Numbered from the stretch's first letter, positions 7,104-15,285 are shown. The stretch: DNA of 22,156 bases from Deltaproteobacteria bacterium (GCA_016932235.1 JAFGDF010000114.1:1-22156), one strand, 5' to 3'. Notes: generated by a model from the sequence alone, not told the origin. Numbers and translations are program-made.

Positions 7104-7435
7104 CCGGCATCGATAAACTGTACGAGACGCTTAAAAAATCGCAGGAGCAAAAGGGGTACTACTTTAACAAGGATCGGGAGAGGGTCTTCGAACTTTTGGA
7201 GGCCCTCATGGCGAATAAAGAGAGATATGGGTATATGAGCTGTCCTTGCAGACTCGCCGCCGAGGATCGCGCCAAGGACAAGGACATAATCTGCCCATGT
7301 GAATACAGGGAAGAGGACATAAAGGAATACGGGAGCTGTTACTGCAATCTCTATGTGTCAAAAGAATGGAATGAAGGCACTGTCCAGCATAAATACATCC
7401 CTGAGAGAAGGCCCCCTGAAAAGCTGACTTTCTGA
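7100..7435 (+). CDS. Ferredoxin-thioredoxin reductase catalytic-subunit-like protein
   Basis: A 111-residue protein with the three CxC pairs of the FTR beta subunit: C48-P-C50, C65-P-C67 and C80-Y-C82. In plant and cyanobacterial FTR these residues hold a [4Fe-4S] cluster and a redox disulfide that passes ferredoxin electrons to thioredoxin. Here the middle residue of the third pair is tyrosine where the classic enzyme has the catalytic-site histidine (CHC), so this is a variant. No FTR alpha subunit is nearby, as in other bacterial and archaeal FTR-like proteins. It overlaps the glutaredoxin gene by four bases and precedes a thioredoxin-reductase fusion. The likely route is ferredoxin (3921) to FTR-like protein to glutaredoxin, inferred from gene order. 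Confidence 0.9.
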   Translation: MTGIDKLYETLKKSQEQKGYYFNKDRERVFELLEALMANKERYGYMSCPCRLAAEDRAKDKDIICPCEYREEDIKEYGSCYCNLYVSKEWNEGTVQHKYIPERRPPEKLTF

Positions 7436-7472
7436 TACCAATATCTGAGTAAAATTCAAAATGGAGCCGGAT

Positions 7473-9095
7473 ATGAAGGATATGAACGACGGGCATACAC
7501 ATCCGGAAATGGAGATGGAGGCACAGGAAAAGCTCAGAAAAGGCTTTCAAAACATACCCGATGAAATCCCTATTATCCTGTTCACGGATCCGGATAAAAA
7601 CACAATCTTTAACCGGGCCGCCCGCGAAGTAACACGATTCCTTGGGGAGATGACATCCAAGATAAGTTTTCAGGAGTTCAATCTGGACCATAAGGAATCG
7701 CTGCAAAGGGGGATAAAATACGCGCCCACCATTATTTTTGATCCTGAAAAATACAGGATAAAATGGTACGGCGCGCCTCTTGGCGAAGAGGGAAGAACCT
7801 TTGTCGAGGCCTTGCTCATGATGGGCTACGGCAGGACCAACATAAGCGAACAATCCTTAAGGATTCTCAAAAGGATCGACTCACCTCGAAATGTCAAGGT
7901 ATTTGTCAGCGGCTCCTGCCCTTACTGTCCCCAGCAGGCCGTGAATGCGATCAAGGCAGCCATAGAAAAACCGGATTTCATATCCCTTGAAATAATTGAT
8001 ATCCAGGCGAACCCGGAACTAGCCCAAAAATATTCAGCGCAAAGCGTCCCTCAAACCTATCTTGATGATAAACTAATAGCAAAGGGTGCGCAGACTGAAG
8101 AACTTTTCATGCTCTCGCTCGAGAAAATGGAACAGCAGACTATCTTTATACCTGAGAGCGACGCGAAGAAAGTGGAGGCCGACCTTGTCATTGTGGGAGG
8201 AGGCCCTGCCGGTCTGACTGCCGGAATCTACGCCACACGCAGCGGTTTAACCACTGTCATTATTGAAAAGGGGGCGCTTGGCGGTCAGATTGTAAACACG
8301 CCTATTGTTGAAAACTATCCGGGACTTACACAGGTCGGCGGAAGAACTCTTGTGGATCTCATGGTCAATCATGCCATGGAATATGTCAGGATTTTTCAGG
8401 AAGAGAAGGTAATGGACATCAAACCCGGAGACCCGATTGTAGTTACCACAAGCAGAAGACGTTTTACTGCAAGGGCAGTGCTTCTGGCAACCGGCGCAAA
8501 ACACAGGACTCTGGGAGCCAGGGGTGAAAATCGTCTTGCGGGCAACGGTGTCAGCTATTGCACTACATGCGACGGCCCCCTTTTTAAAGGTAAAAAAGTG
8601 ATCATTGTCGGAGGAGGCAACAGCGCCGTTACGGAGGCCCTCCATCTTAAAAACATAGGTGTGGATGTTACCCTGATCCATAGAAAAGACAGGTTAAGGG
8701 CGCAGGAACGCCTTGTTGAAAGCCTCAAAGACAACAATGTCCCTGTAATCTACAACACCGAAGTAAAGGAAATCAGTGGAAAGGGTAGCGTAGAAAGCGT
8801 GGTACTTTTAAACAACATGACCGGCAAGGAAGAGGCTTTACAAATTGACGGAATCTTTATCTCAATTGGTTACGACCCTGCGATAGATCTTGCAAAGAAT
8901 ATCGGAGCCGCTATTACAGGCGAAGGATATATAAAGCACGATACAAAGCACAGAACCAGCATCCCCGGTATCTATTCAGCCGGCGATGTTGAAGGAGGAT
9001 ACAAGCAGATAGTAACAGCAGCGGGACAGGGATCTGAAGCTGCGCTTTCAATCTTCGAAGATCTCATGAACCCATACTGGACAAAGGAGAATTAA
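7473..9095 (+). CDS. Thioredoxin reductase fused to an N-terminal glutaredoxin-like double domain
   Basis: The 540-residue product joins two units. Residues 20-215 form a tandem thioredoxin fold like protein disulfide oxidoreductase or the AhpF N-terminus: the first fold lacks a CxxC, while the second has C149-P-Y-C152 and cis-Pro in SVPQTY. Residues 235-535 are a flavin thioredoxin reductase, with FAD loop GGGPAG (242-247), disulfide C363-T-T-C366, NADPH loop GGGNSAV (380-386), HRKDRLR for the NADPH phosphate, and a GDV motif near 504-506. The enzyme should take electrons from NAD(P)H to the flavin and then to its own N-terminal dithiol. ATG 7461 has no ribosome binding site, whereas ATG 7473 has GGAG (7463-7466) six bases upstream, so I use 7473. 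It closes the thiol-redox gene set and is three bases from hsp20. Confidence 0.93.
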   Translation: MKDMNDGHTHPEMEMEAQEKLRKGFQNIPDEIPIILFTDPDKNTIFNRAAREVTRFLGEMTSKISFQEFNLDHKESLQRGIKYAPTIIFDPEKYRIKWYGAPLGEEGRTFVEALLMMGYGRTNISEQSLRILKRIDSPRNVKVFVSGSCPYCPQQAVNAIKAAIEKPDFISLEIIDIQANPELAQKYSAQSVPQTYLDDKLIAKGAQTEELFMLSLEKMEQQTIFIPESDAKKVEADLVIVGGGPAGLTAGIYATRSGLTTVIIEKGALGGQIVNTPIVENYPGLTQVGGRTLVDLMVNHAMEYVRIFQEEKVMDIKPGDPIVVTTSRRRFTARAVLLATGAKHRTLGARGENRLAGNGVSYCTTCDGPLFKGKKVIIVGGGNSAVTEALHLKNIGVDVTLIHRKDRLRAQERLVESLKDNNVPVIYNTEVKEISGKGSVESVVLLNNMTGKEEALQIDGIFISIGYDPAIDLAKNIGAAITGEGYIKHDTKHRTSIPGIYSAGDVEGGYKQIVTAAGQGSEAALSIFEDLMNPYWTKEN

Positions 9096-9097
9096 TC

Positions 9098-9541
9098 ATG
9101 TCTGAACTGGATATTTGGAGAAGCAATCAAATAGAGAGACTAAAAAAGGATATGGACCGCATGTTCGACAGGGTATGGGGCGAATTCGGATTTTCCGTTA
9201 TCCCAAGATCTGCAAAGGAATTTCCCTATCTGGATCTGACCGAGACCGATGATAAGCTGGTCATCAAGGCTGATATACCCGGCATGGACCCTAATGATCT
9301 TGAAATTTCAGTGTCGGACGATTCAATCACGCTAAAAAGTGAAATAAGTCAGGAACTGGTTAATGATTCGGAAAGGTTTCACAGGACGGAGCGTATGTAT
9401 GGCTCATTTTTACGTACGATCAGGCTGCCGTGCAGGATTATCGTCGATGACGTGAAAGCGGATTACAGCCATGGGATACTGGAGATAAGCATGCCCAAAT
9501 GCCCTGAAAAAAGACGGCTTGTCAGTATCTCCTGTAAATAG
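9098..9541 (+). CDS. Small heat shock protein (Hsp20 family)
   Basis: A 147-residue alpha-crystallin-domain chaperone that binds unfolding proteins without ATP. The alpha-crystallin domain spans about residues 38-135, with the marks YLDLTETDDKLVIKADIPGMD near the start and the GxL signature in YSHGILEISMPK near 128-138. A short tail (RRLVSISCK) carries a VSI tripeptide that can act as the I-x-I oligomer contact. The gene starts two bases after the thioredoxin-reductase stop, so it is in the same transcript and not a separate heat-shock unit. The N-terminal region (MDRMFDRVWGEFGF) is the usual variable aggregation-binding arm. The stop is TAG, which shows that TAG works as a normal stop in this genome. 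Confidence 0.95.
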   Translation: MSELDIWRSNQIERLKKDMDRMFDRVWGEFGFSVIPRSAKEFPYLDLTETDDKLVIKADIPGMDPNDLEISVSDDSITLKSEISQELVNDSERFHRTERMYGSFLRTIRLPCRIIVDDVKADYSHGILEISMPKCPEKRRLVSISCK

Positions 9542-9562
9542 CTCCTCATGATTCGGATACAA

Positions 9563-9592
9563 TTCAATTATCTTTTCGTTTGATGGTATAAA
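9563..9592 (+). promoter_or_regulatory. Possible promoter ahead of the Lon gene
   Basis: TTCAAT (9563-9568) and TATAAA (9587-9592), 18 bases apart, lie in the only sizeable gap (81 bases) between hsp20 and the Lon gene. The -10 is good and the -35 weak. A second start of transcription here would separate the proteostasis genes from the redox genes. No heat-shock operator (CIRCE) is visible. Confidence 0.3.
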
Positions 9593-9622
9593 CTTTACAG
9601 ACCAAAATATAGGAGACTTCAG

Positions 9623-12100
9623 ATGTCCAAAACGATATCCGACAAAAAAGTGCCTGTTAATAAACTAAGGTGGCAACTTAAACCTGGTGAACTTAAATTC
9701 AAAACCACGGATGAGCTAAAACCCCTTAAGGAGATTGTGGGACAGGATAGGGGTTTGGAGGCTTTCCGCATAGGCCTGGGAATAAACAAAAAGGGCTATA
9801 ATATCTTTGTAACGGGGGCCACGGGCTCCGGCCGAATGTCGACGGTCAAGAAACTGCTTGAGGAGATGTCCGGGAAGATTGGAAAAGTGCCGGAAGATCT
9901 TTGCTATATAAATAACTTTAAAAATCCCGAAGCGCCTATCCTTCTCAAACTTGAGGCCGGCATGGGGAACGATTTTAAAAAAGATGTCCATGCCTTTGTC
10001 GAGGCTCTGAAAAAGGAAGTGCCCCGGCTTTTTGAAAGTCAGGATTACCTGAATAGAAAAAAAGACATAATGCAGGAATATGAACAGAGGGGAAAGAGTT
10101 TTTTTAAGAACCTTGATACAAAGGTAAGAGAACAGGGATTTACCCTCGTGGATATCCAGGTCGGACAGATCAAGCGGCCGGAAGTCATGCCGCTTGTTGA
10201 CGGCAATGCGGTGCATATCGATCAGCTGGAAGCAATGGTTGAAAAAGGGCGTTTCCCCAAGGAGGAATTTGAAGAGATAAAACAAAAACAGTTAAAATTA
10301 AGGGAAGAAATAGATGATATATTTCTCGAGTTAAGGGATCTTCAAAAAGAGATACAGAGAAACGCTGAGGAAATGGACCGCAAGATGTTTAGAAAAATGG
10401 CCACCGGTTTTGCTGCTCCTGTCATAAAAAAGTATAACAATGAAAAGATTAAAATCTATTTTAACGATATGATAGAAGACATGGGAGATAACCTTAAGAT
10501 CTTTACACCCCAGGAGCAACAGGCCATGATGGGATTTCCTCTATTGGCTCCCCAGGGCGACGCGTTTCAGCCTTACCAGGTCAACCTGCTTGTAGATAAC
10601 AGTGATCAAAAAGGACCCCCGGTTATAATAGAGTCAAATCCGACTTACAGGAATCTTTTCGGCAGCATTGAGAGGGTGGTTGATAGAACGGGTGTCTGGA
10701 GAACGGATTTCAGCAAGATCAAAGCTGGTTCACTCGTCAAGGCTAACGGTGGATATCTTGTTGTCAGTCTCATTGAAGCCGCAGTGGAACCGGGTGTCTG
10801 GCCGGCGCTTAAAAGGTCCCTTAAGACAAAAAAAATGGAGATTCAGACTTACGACCCTTTTTATCTCTTTACCACGACGGGCATGAAGCCCGAACCCATC
10901 GAGATGGACGCAAAGGTTGTAATAATCGCAAACCCCTATCTGTATAATCTTCTCATGGTCTATGATGAAGATTTCAAGAAAATATTCAAGGTTAGAGCCG
11001 ATTTTGACACTTCGATGAACAGGAATGACGAATCAATCAACAAAGTCACATCTTTTGTCAAAAGGGAGATTGATGAAGACTCTTTAAAACCTTTTGACTC
11101 ATCGGCCATAGCATCCCTTATAGAACAAGCCGTGGCCATGACGGGAAGGCAGGAAAAAATATCAACCAGCTTTCCGGCCCTGACCGATATTATCCGCGAG
11201 GCTGATTACTGGGCGGGGGAAGATAATTCCTCTCTGGTAAAAGAAAAACATGTGGATAAGGCCCTCGAGGCGCGTATCTACAGATCAAATATGATTGAAG
11301 AGCATATCCAGGAACTGATTGACAGGGGCACCCTGATGATAGATGTGGAAGGGGAAGTCACGGGTCAGGTGAATGGACTCGCTGTTTACAGCCTGGGAGA
11401 TCATATGTTCGGAAAGCCTTCAAGAATAACCGCTTCCACCTCCATGGGCAGAGCGGGGATAATAAATATAGAAAGGGAGTCGGATCTCTCGGGCAGCACT
11501 CACAACAAGGGGGTACTGATACTTGGCGGCTACCTGCGGAAAAAGTATGCTCAGGACAAACCGCTCACAATGAGCGCCAGTATCGCATTTGAACAATCCT
11601 ATGGTGGTGTTGATGGTGACAGCGCTTCATCAACGGAGATCTACGCCTTGCTTTCAAGCCTGTCCGGCGTTCCTCTTAAACAGTATATCGCTGTGACCGG
11701 TTCAGTGAATCAGAAGGGAGACATACAGGCTATTGGTGGAGTTAACGCAAAGATAGAGGGTTTTTACGACTGCTGCAAAAAAATCGGATTGACCGGAAAG
11801 CAGGGGGTTATGATCCCGGAAAGCAACATTAGGGATCTTATGCTACGCAAAGACGTTTTGGAAGCGGTAAAAAAAGGGACATTTCATGTCTATTCAGTCA
11901 AGACAATCGATGAAGGTATCGAGATCCTGACGGATAAAAAGGCCGGGGATCTTAAGCCGGACGGAACGTATCCCGCGGACACGATCAATTATATGGTGAA
12001 TCAGAAATTAAGAGAACTGGCCGAGGGCATAAAGAAATTCGGAGGGGAAAGTAAAAACAACCAGAAGAAGCGGCCCGCAAAAAAGACAAAGAAAACATGA
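9623..12100 (+). CDS. ATP-dependent Lon-family protease (AAA_32/YcbZ type)
   Basis: An 825-residue cytoplasmic protease of the Lon-related type in which a divergent ATPase module precedes the Lon protease domain. It lacks the N-terminal LAN domain of classic Lon. Walker A is G65-ATGSGR-M with arginine replacing the usual lysine, as often seen in this subfamily. Residues about 170-270 are a charged helical insertion likely to form coiled coil. The protease domain (about 570-790) has catalytic S667 in DGDSASS and K710 in GGVNAKIEG, 43 residues apart as in Lon. The tail is very basic (KKRPAKKTKKT). The start has GGAG ten bases upstream. Its stop overlaps the methyltransferase start (ATGA). It presumably removes damaged proteins; substrates are unknown. 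Confidence 0.94.
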   Translation: MSKTISDKKVPVNKLRWQLKPGELKFKTTDELKPLKEIVGQDRGLEAFRIGLGINKKGYNIFVTGATGSGRMSTVKKLLEEMSGKIGKVPEDLCYINNFKNPEAPILLKLEAGMGNDFKKDVHAFVEALKKEVPRLFESQDYLNRKKDIMQEYEQRGKSFFKNLDTKVREQGFTLVDIQVGQIKRPEVMPLVDGNAVHIDQLEAMVEKGRFPKEEFEEIKQKQLKLREEIDDIFLELRDLQKEIQRNAEEMDRKMFRKMATGFAAPVIKKYNNEKIKIYFNDMIEDMGDNLKIFTPQEQQAMMGFPLLAPQGDAFQPYQVNLLVDNSDQKGPPVIIESNPTYRNLFGSIERVVDRTGVWRTDFSKIKAGSLVKANGGYLVVSLIEAAVEPGVWPALKRSLKTKKMEIQTYDPFYLFTTTGMKPEPIEMDAKVVIIANPYLYNLLMVYDEDFKKIFKVRADFDTSMNRNDESINKVTSFVKREIDEDSLKPFDSSAIASLIEQAVAMTGRQEKISTSFPALTDIIREADYWAGEDNSSLVKEKHVDKALEARIYRSNMIEEHIQELIDRGTLMIDVEGEVTGQVNGLAVYSLGDHMFGKPSRITASTSMGRAGIINIERESDLSGSTHNKGVLILGGYLRKKYAQDKPLTMSASIAFEQSYGGVDGDSASSTEIYALLSSLSGVPLKQYIAVTGSVNQKGDIQAIGGVNAKIEGFYDCCKKIGLTGKQGVMIPESNIRDLMLRKDVLEAVKKGTFHVYSVKTIDEGIEILTDKKAGDLKPDGTYPADTINYMVNQKLRELAEGIKKFGGESKNNQKKRPAKKTKKT

Positions 12101-12615
12101 ATCAACGTTATAATAAAAAAGCCTCCCGGTTCATAATCGACAACCTTGAGATAATACCAAAAGGTCGCCTCCTGGACATCGCCATGGGAAGCGGTCGAAA
12201 CGCCATATACCTGGCCAAAATGGGTTATGAAGTTGAGGGGATAGACATATCTGCCAGTGCTCTTGATAATGCCCGCGCTCTGGCCGGGGAAAACGGCGTG
12301 CGTATCAAGACATATCAAGCTGATCTTGAAAAGGAAAACATTATAGAAAAATGCGGCTATGACGTAATCATCTGTTTCAATTATCTCCAGCGTTCCCTAA
12401 TCCCCTCCATAAAGGATGGTCTTCGACAGGGGGGAATGGTGGTATATGAAACATTCATTATTGATCAGCTTCAATTCGGACGGCCGAATAATCCCGACTA
12501 CCTGCTTGGACATAATGAACTTCTCCATATATTCAACGACTTTCGGTGTCTCAGGTATAGAGAAGGAATTATTGAAAATCGAAAGGCGATCGCGGGGATT
12601 ATGGCCTTAAAATAA
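12097..12615 (+). CDS. Small SAM-dependent methyltransferase (TehB-like)
   Basis: A 172-residue Rossmann-fold class I methyltransferase. Motif I is LLDIAMGSGRNAIYLAKMG (about residues 25-43). It is followed by the acidic loop EGIDIS that binds the ribose of S-adenosylmethionine, then DLEKENI and a DVIICFNYLQ motif IV. The closest general resemblance is to the TehB/tellurite-resistance-like group, but the substrate cannot be inferred. At 172 residues it is a little shorter than TehB (about 197). The first four bases overlap the Lon stop, so it is translated with the protease. Its conserved position between stress genes might mean repair or detoxification; that is speculation. Confidence 0.9.
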   Translation: MNQRYNKKASRFIIDNLEIIPKGRLLDIAMGSGRNAIYLAKMGYEVEGIDISASALDNARALAGENGVRIKTYQADLEKENIIEKCGYDVIICFNYLQRSLIPSIKDGLRQGGMVVYETFIIDQLQFGRPNNPDYLLGHNELLHIFNDFRCLRYREGIIENRKAIAGIMALK

Positions 12616-12624
12616 AGGAGGTTT

Positions 12625-12873
12625 ATGATGGAAGAGAATCAGGGTAAATATGTTTGTGCCCATTGCGGTCACACTTCAGACGGTAAATTTACGGGAGATA
12701 TCTGCCCTCAATGCAATCTCACCTACTGGAAATGCGGTGAATGCGGCTTTCTTATCACTGCTTCAACACCACCGGATACATGTCCCCAATGCAAAAAAAA
12801 GTGCCATTTTCTTAACGTAACCTGCTACACACCTGAATGTGGCGGCCCGGGGAATATCGATCCACGTCTGTAA
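12625..12873 (+). CDS. Double zinc-ribbon / rubredoxin-like small protein
   Basis: An 82-residue cysteine-rich protein with 11 cysteines. The first knuckle pair is C11-x2-C14 with C27-P-Q-C30, and the second is C37-x2-C40 with C53-P-Q-C56. Then come C60, C67 and C72 in a conserved-looking tail (FLNVTCYTPECGGPG). The two four-cysteine sites could each bind zinc or, like rubredoxin, iron. A second ATG at 12628 fits the spacing from AAAGGAGGT (12614-12622) better than ATG 12625, so the true start may be one codon later. It follows the methyltransferase by 9 bases and precedes aconitase by 54. I do not know a function; metal binding is the only safe statement, and an electron-transfer role is an alternative. 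Confidence 0.85.
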   Translation: MMEENQGKYVCAHCGHTSDGKFTGDICPQCNLTYWKCGECGFLITASTPPDTCPQCKKKCHFLNVTCYTPECGGPGNIDPRL

Positions 12874-12927
12874 TCGGACAGGGCATTTCCCGCGGTGCTA
12901 TTCCAGCTGCCTTAAGGATAACTCAAC

Positions 12928-14871
12928 ATGAAAAAAAACCTGGCCTACAAGATTCTCGAGTCGCATCTTGTCGAAGGCACGCTTGCGCCTGGAGAAGACA
13001 TTGCGATCAAAATCGATCAACTACTTCTGCAGGACGCCACAGGTACTATGGCAATGTTGGAATTTGAAGCGTTGGGCCTTGATTCCATAAAAGCGGAGCT
13101 GGCTGTCCAATACATCGACCATAATATCCTTCAGACCGACAGCCGTAATGCTGATGACCACCGATATCTCCAGAGCTCTTGCGCGAGATTTGGAATTTAT
13201 TTCAGCCCCGCCGGAAACGGCATCTCGCATCAGGTTCACATGGAACGTTTTGGAATACCCGGGAAAACACTCCTGGGCGCCGACAGCCATACACCCGGAG
13301 CTACGGGAGTTTCTGTTCTTGGAATTGGGGCAGGAGGTCTGGATATTGCGCTGGCAATGGCTGGAAGGCCATATCATCTGACGTGCCCGAGGGTTATGGG
13401 CGTAAAGCTCATCGGAAGCCTTCCGGAATGGGTCAGTGCAAAGGATTTGGTGCTTGAGATGTTGCGGCGCCATAATGTGAAGGGCGGCGTTGGAAAAATA
13501 ATCGAATATTACGGCCCCGGAGTCTTGAGTCTTTCAGCAACGGACCGGGAGATAATAGGTAATATGGGCGCCGAGCTTGGGGCCACGAGCAGCATATTTC
13601 CGTCCGATGATAATGTCAGAGATTATCTTAACGCACAGAACAGGGGTTCGGATTGGGTTCCTCTGGCGGCTGATGACGGCGCGGCCTATGACGATCATGA
13701 TGAGATAGACCTCTCCGGGCTTGAGCCACTTATTGCCTGTCCTTCCTCTCCGGGAAAAATCTCCACCGTGATGGAGGTATCCGGGATTAAGGTTGATCAG
13801 GTGATCATCGGAAGCTGCGCCAACTCATCTTTCAGGGACCTTATGATCTGTTCAAAAATAATGGAAGGGCGGAGGCACCACCCCGATGTCGCGTTCCACA
13901 TCAACCCGGGCAGCAGACAGGTTCTTGAGAACCTCGCATTGCACGAAGGCATGGTCTCCCTGTTGCAGGCGGGAGCGCGTATCCATGAATCAGGGTGTCT
14001 GGGTTGTATAGGCATGGGACAGGCCCCTGGAACAGGACAGGTAAGTTTAAGGACCTTTCCTCGCAATTTTCCCGGACGTTCCGGAACAAAAGATGACCGG
14101 GTCTACCTTTGTTCACCTGAAACAGCTTCAGCATCAGCCCTTAAAGGTATCATAACGGATCCCAGGACCCTCGGAAACGAAATGACTTATCCCGCTATCA
14201 AAGGCCCGGAAAAATACATCGTGGACGACGGTTCCATCATGGCGCCCTCGCCCGGACTCAAAAATACGGAGATTATTCGAGGTCCCAATATCATGCCACT
14301 GCCGGAAATGGATCCCCTTCCGGAAAATCTTGAAGCCAGTGTGGCAATCAAGGTCGGAGACAATATCTCCACAGATACTATCATGCCCGCCGGCAGCAGG
14401 ATTCTGCCTTTAAGATCCAACATCAAAGACATGAGCCGCTTTGTCTTTAGCCAGATTTCTCCAGGCTTTGCCAAGGAATGTATGAAACTGAAAAAGTCCG
14501 TGGTTATCGGAGGAGAGAACTACGGGCAGGGTTCAAGCAGGGAACATGCCGCCCTTGCTCCGCGTTACCTGGGTGTGCGGGTCAAAATCGCTAAAAGTTT
14601 CGCGCGTATCCATAAGGCCAATCTCTGCAATTTCGGTATTGTTCCACTCATCTTCGAAAATCCGGATCACTATGACATTTTTCATAAGGGTGCTGTTGTA
14701 ATCTTCCCTGATATCAGATCCCATATTGGTAAAGGAGAAAAGATGATTCCTGTTCAGGTTGATGGGGGCGAGATTTCTGCCATACTCGAAGTATCCGGCC
14801 TCCAGAGACAATACCTTCTGGCAGGGGGAGCCCTGAATTTTGTGAAGGATGAATTGAAAGGGGGTTTTTAA
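12928..14871 (+). CDS. acn: Aconitate hydratase (aconitase), bacterial/archaeal short type
   Basis: A 647-residue enzyme interconverting citrate and isocitrate through cis-aconitate. The large domain carries the three [4Fe-4S] ligands C297 (GSCANSS), C357 and C360 (GCLGCIG). Substrate-pocket motifs LLGADSHTPGATG (about 111-123) and the swivel-domain motif YGQGSSREHAAL (about 532-543) are present. At about 650 residues it is shorter than AcnA (about 890) and matches the compact aconitase common in Desulfobacterota and archaea. Isopropylmalate or homoaconitate dehydratase is an alternative, but those are usually split or shorter. AAGGAT stands about eight bases before the ATG. Its labile cluster is a classic target of superoxide, so its place downstream of superoxide reductase and Suf genes is functionally sensible. 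Confidence 0.93.
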   Translation: MKKNLAYKILESHLVEGTLAPGEDIAIKIDQLLLQDATGTMAMLEFEALGLDSIKAELAVQYIDHNILQTDSRNADDHRYLQSSCARFGIYFSPAGNGISHQVHMERFGIPGKTLLGADSHTPGATGVSVLGIGAGGLDIALAMAGRPYHLTCPRVMGVKLIGSLPEWVSAKDLVLEMLRRHNVKGGVGKIIEYYGPGVLSLSATDREIIGNMGAELGATSSIFPSDDNVRDYLNAQNRGSDWVPLAADDGAAYDDHDEIDLSGLEPLIACPSSPGKISTVMEVSGIKVDQVIIGSCANSSFRDLMICSKIMEGRRHHPDVAFHINPGSRQVLENLALHEGMVSLLQAGARIHESGCLGCIGMGQAPGTGQVSLRTFPRNFPGRSGTKDDRVYLCSPETASASALKGIITDPRTLGNEMTYPAIKGPEKYIVDDGSIMAPSPGLKNTEIIRGPNIMPLPEMDPLPENLEASVAIKVGDNISTDTIMPAGSRILPLRSNIKDMSRFVFSQISPGFAKECMKLKKSVVIGGENYGQGSSREHAALAPRYLGVRVKIAKSFARIHKANLCNFGIVPLIFENPDHYDIFHKGAVVIFPDIRSHIGKGEKMIPVQVDGGEISAILEVSGLQRQYLLAGGALNFVKDELKGGF

Positions 14872-15157
14872 ATGGATGATGTTAATCTCAAGAATATCTG
14901 TTTAAGGGCCTTAACCGCAGGTAGCCGACGCGAAAATCAGCTTCATTGAAGGAGAGAAAAGGGGCTCTCATATACAGGGGATAAGGGAGAAAAATCAAAA
15001 TATTAGGGATCAACTAGGGGATATAGCAGCGGATTACATCTTCGATTATGATATACCTCTGGCGCCTGTGCTTTATGATCTGGATGAATACAATCAAAAT
15101 ATAAAATTGGGATCTTTTTTCTTTGAAAACGTGGAAAAAGAAGGAGCTCCTTTATGA
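14872..15157 (+). pseudogene. Remnant of an MNT-type nucleotidyltransferase (MntA antitoxin-like)
   Basis: A short frame opens at ATG 14872, directly after the aconitase stop, and ends at 14949. A second frame, open from 14915 to the stop at 15155-15157, encodes a sequence that looks like the C-terminal half of minimal nucleotidyltransferases (IRDQLGDIAADYIFDYDI, then APVLYDLDEYNQ and FFENVEKEGAPL). The catalytic GS-x10-D-x-D region that should come before it is missing, so the gene has lost its core and is frameshifted. Its end overlaps the next small frame by ATGA, as in intact MNT/HEPN pairs. Family assignment rests on my recognition of the C-terminal pattern; the loss of the catalytic part is directly visible. 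Confidence 0.65.
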
Positions 15158-15285
15158 GTAGAACAGAGCATGCCGGATACAGGATGGAAAAAGCAGAAGA
15201 TGCGCAGACTCAGTTTGAGAGGGCAGCACATTTTTGCAATGAAGCAAAAAAAAGATTGGATCAAGCAATAATAAGCAAGGAGTAG
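15154..15285 (+). pseudogene. Remnant of a HEPN-domain protein (HepT toxin-like)
   Basis: A 43-codon frame with a normal start (AAGGAG before ATG 15154) and TAG stop. Its first 20 residues (HAGYRMEKAEDAQTQFERA) resemble the N-terminal helix of HEPN proteins paired with MNT nucleotidyltransferases. The rest (AKKRLDQAI) resembles the terminal helix. The central helices with the R-x4-6-H RNase motif are absent, consistent with an internal in-frame deletion from a usual length of 110-140 residues. The ATGA overlap with the preceding remnant supports the pairing. A small unrelated helical peptide cannot be excluded. Confidence 0.55.

Noticed and set aside
7206..7853. A 215-codon minus-strand frame antisense to the FTR-like and thioredoxin reductase genes.
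   Set aside because: It spans two well-supported + strand genes and its translation shows no motif.
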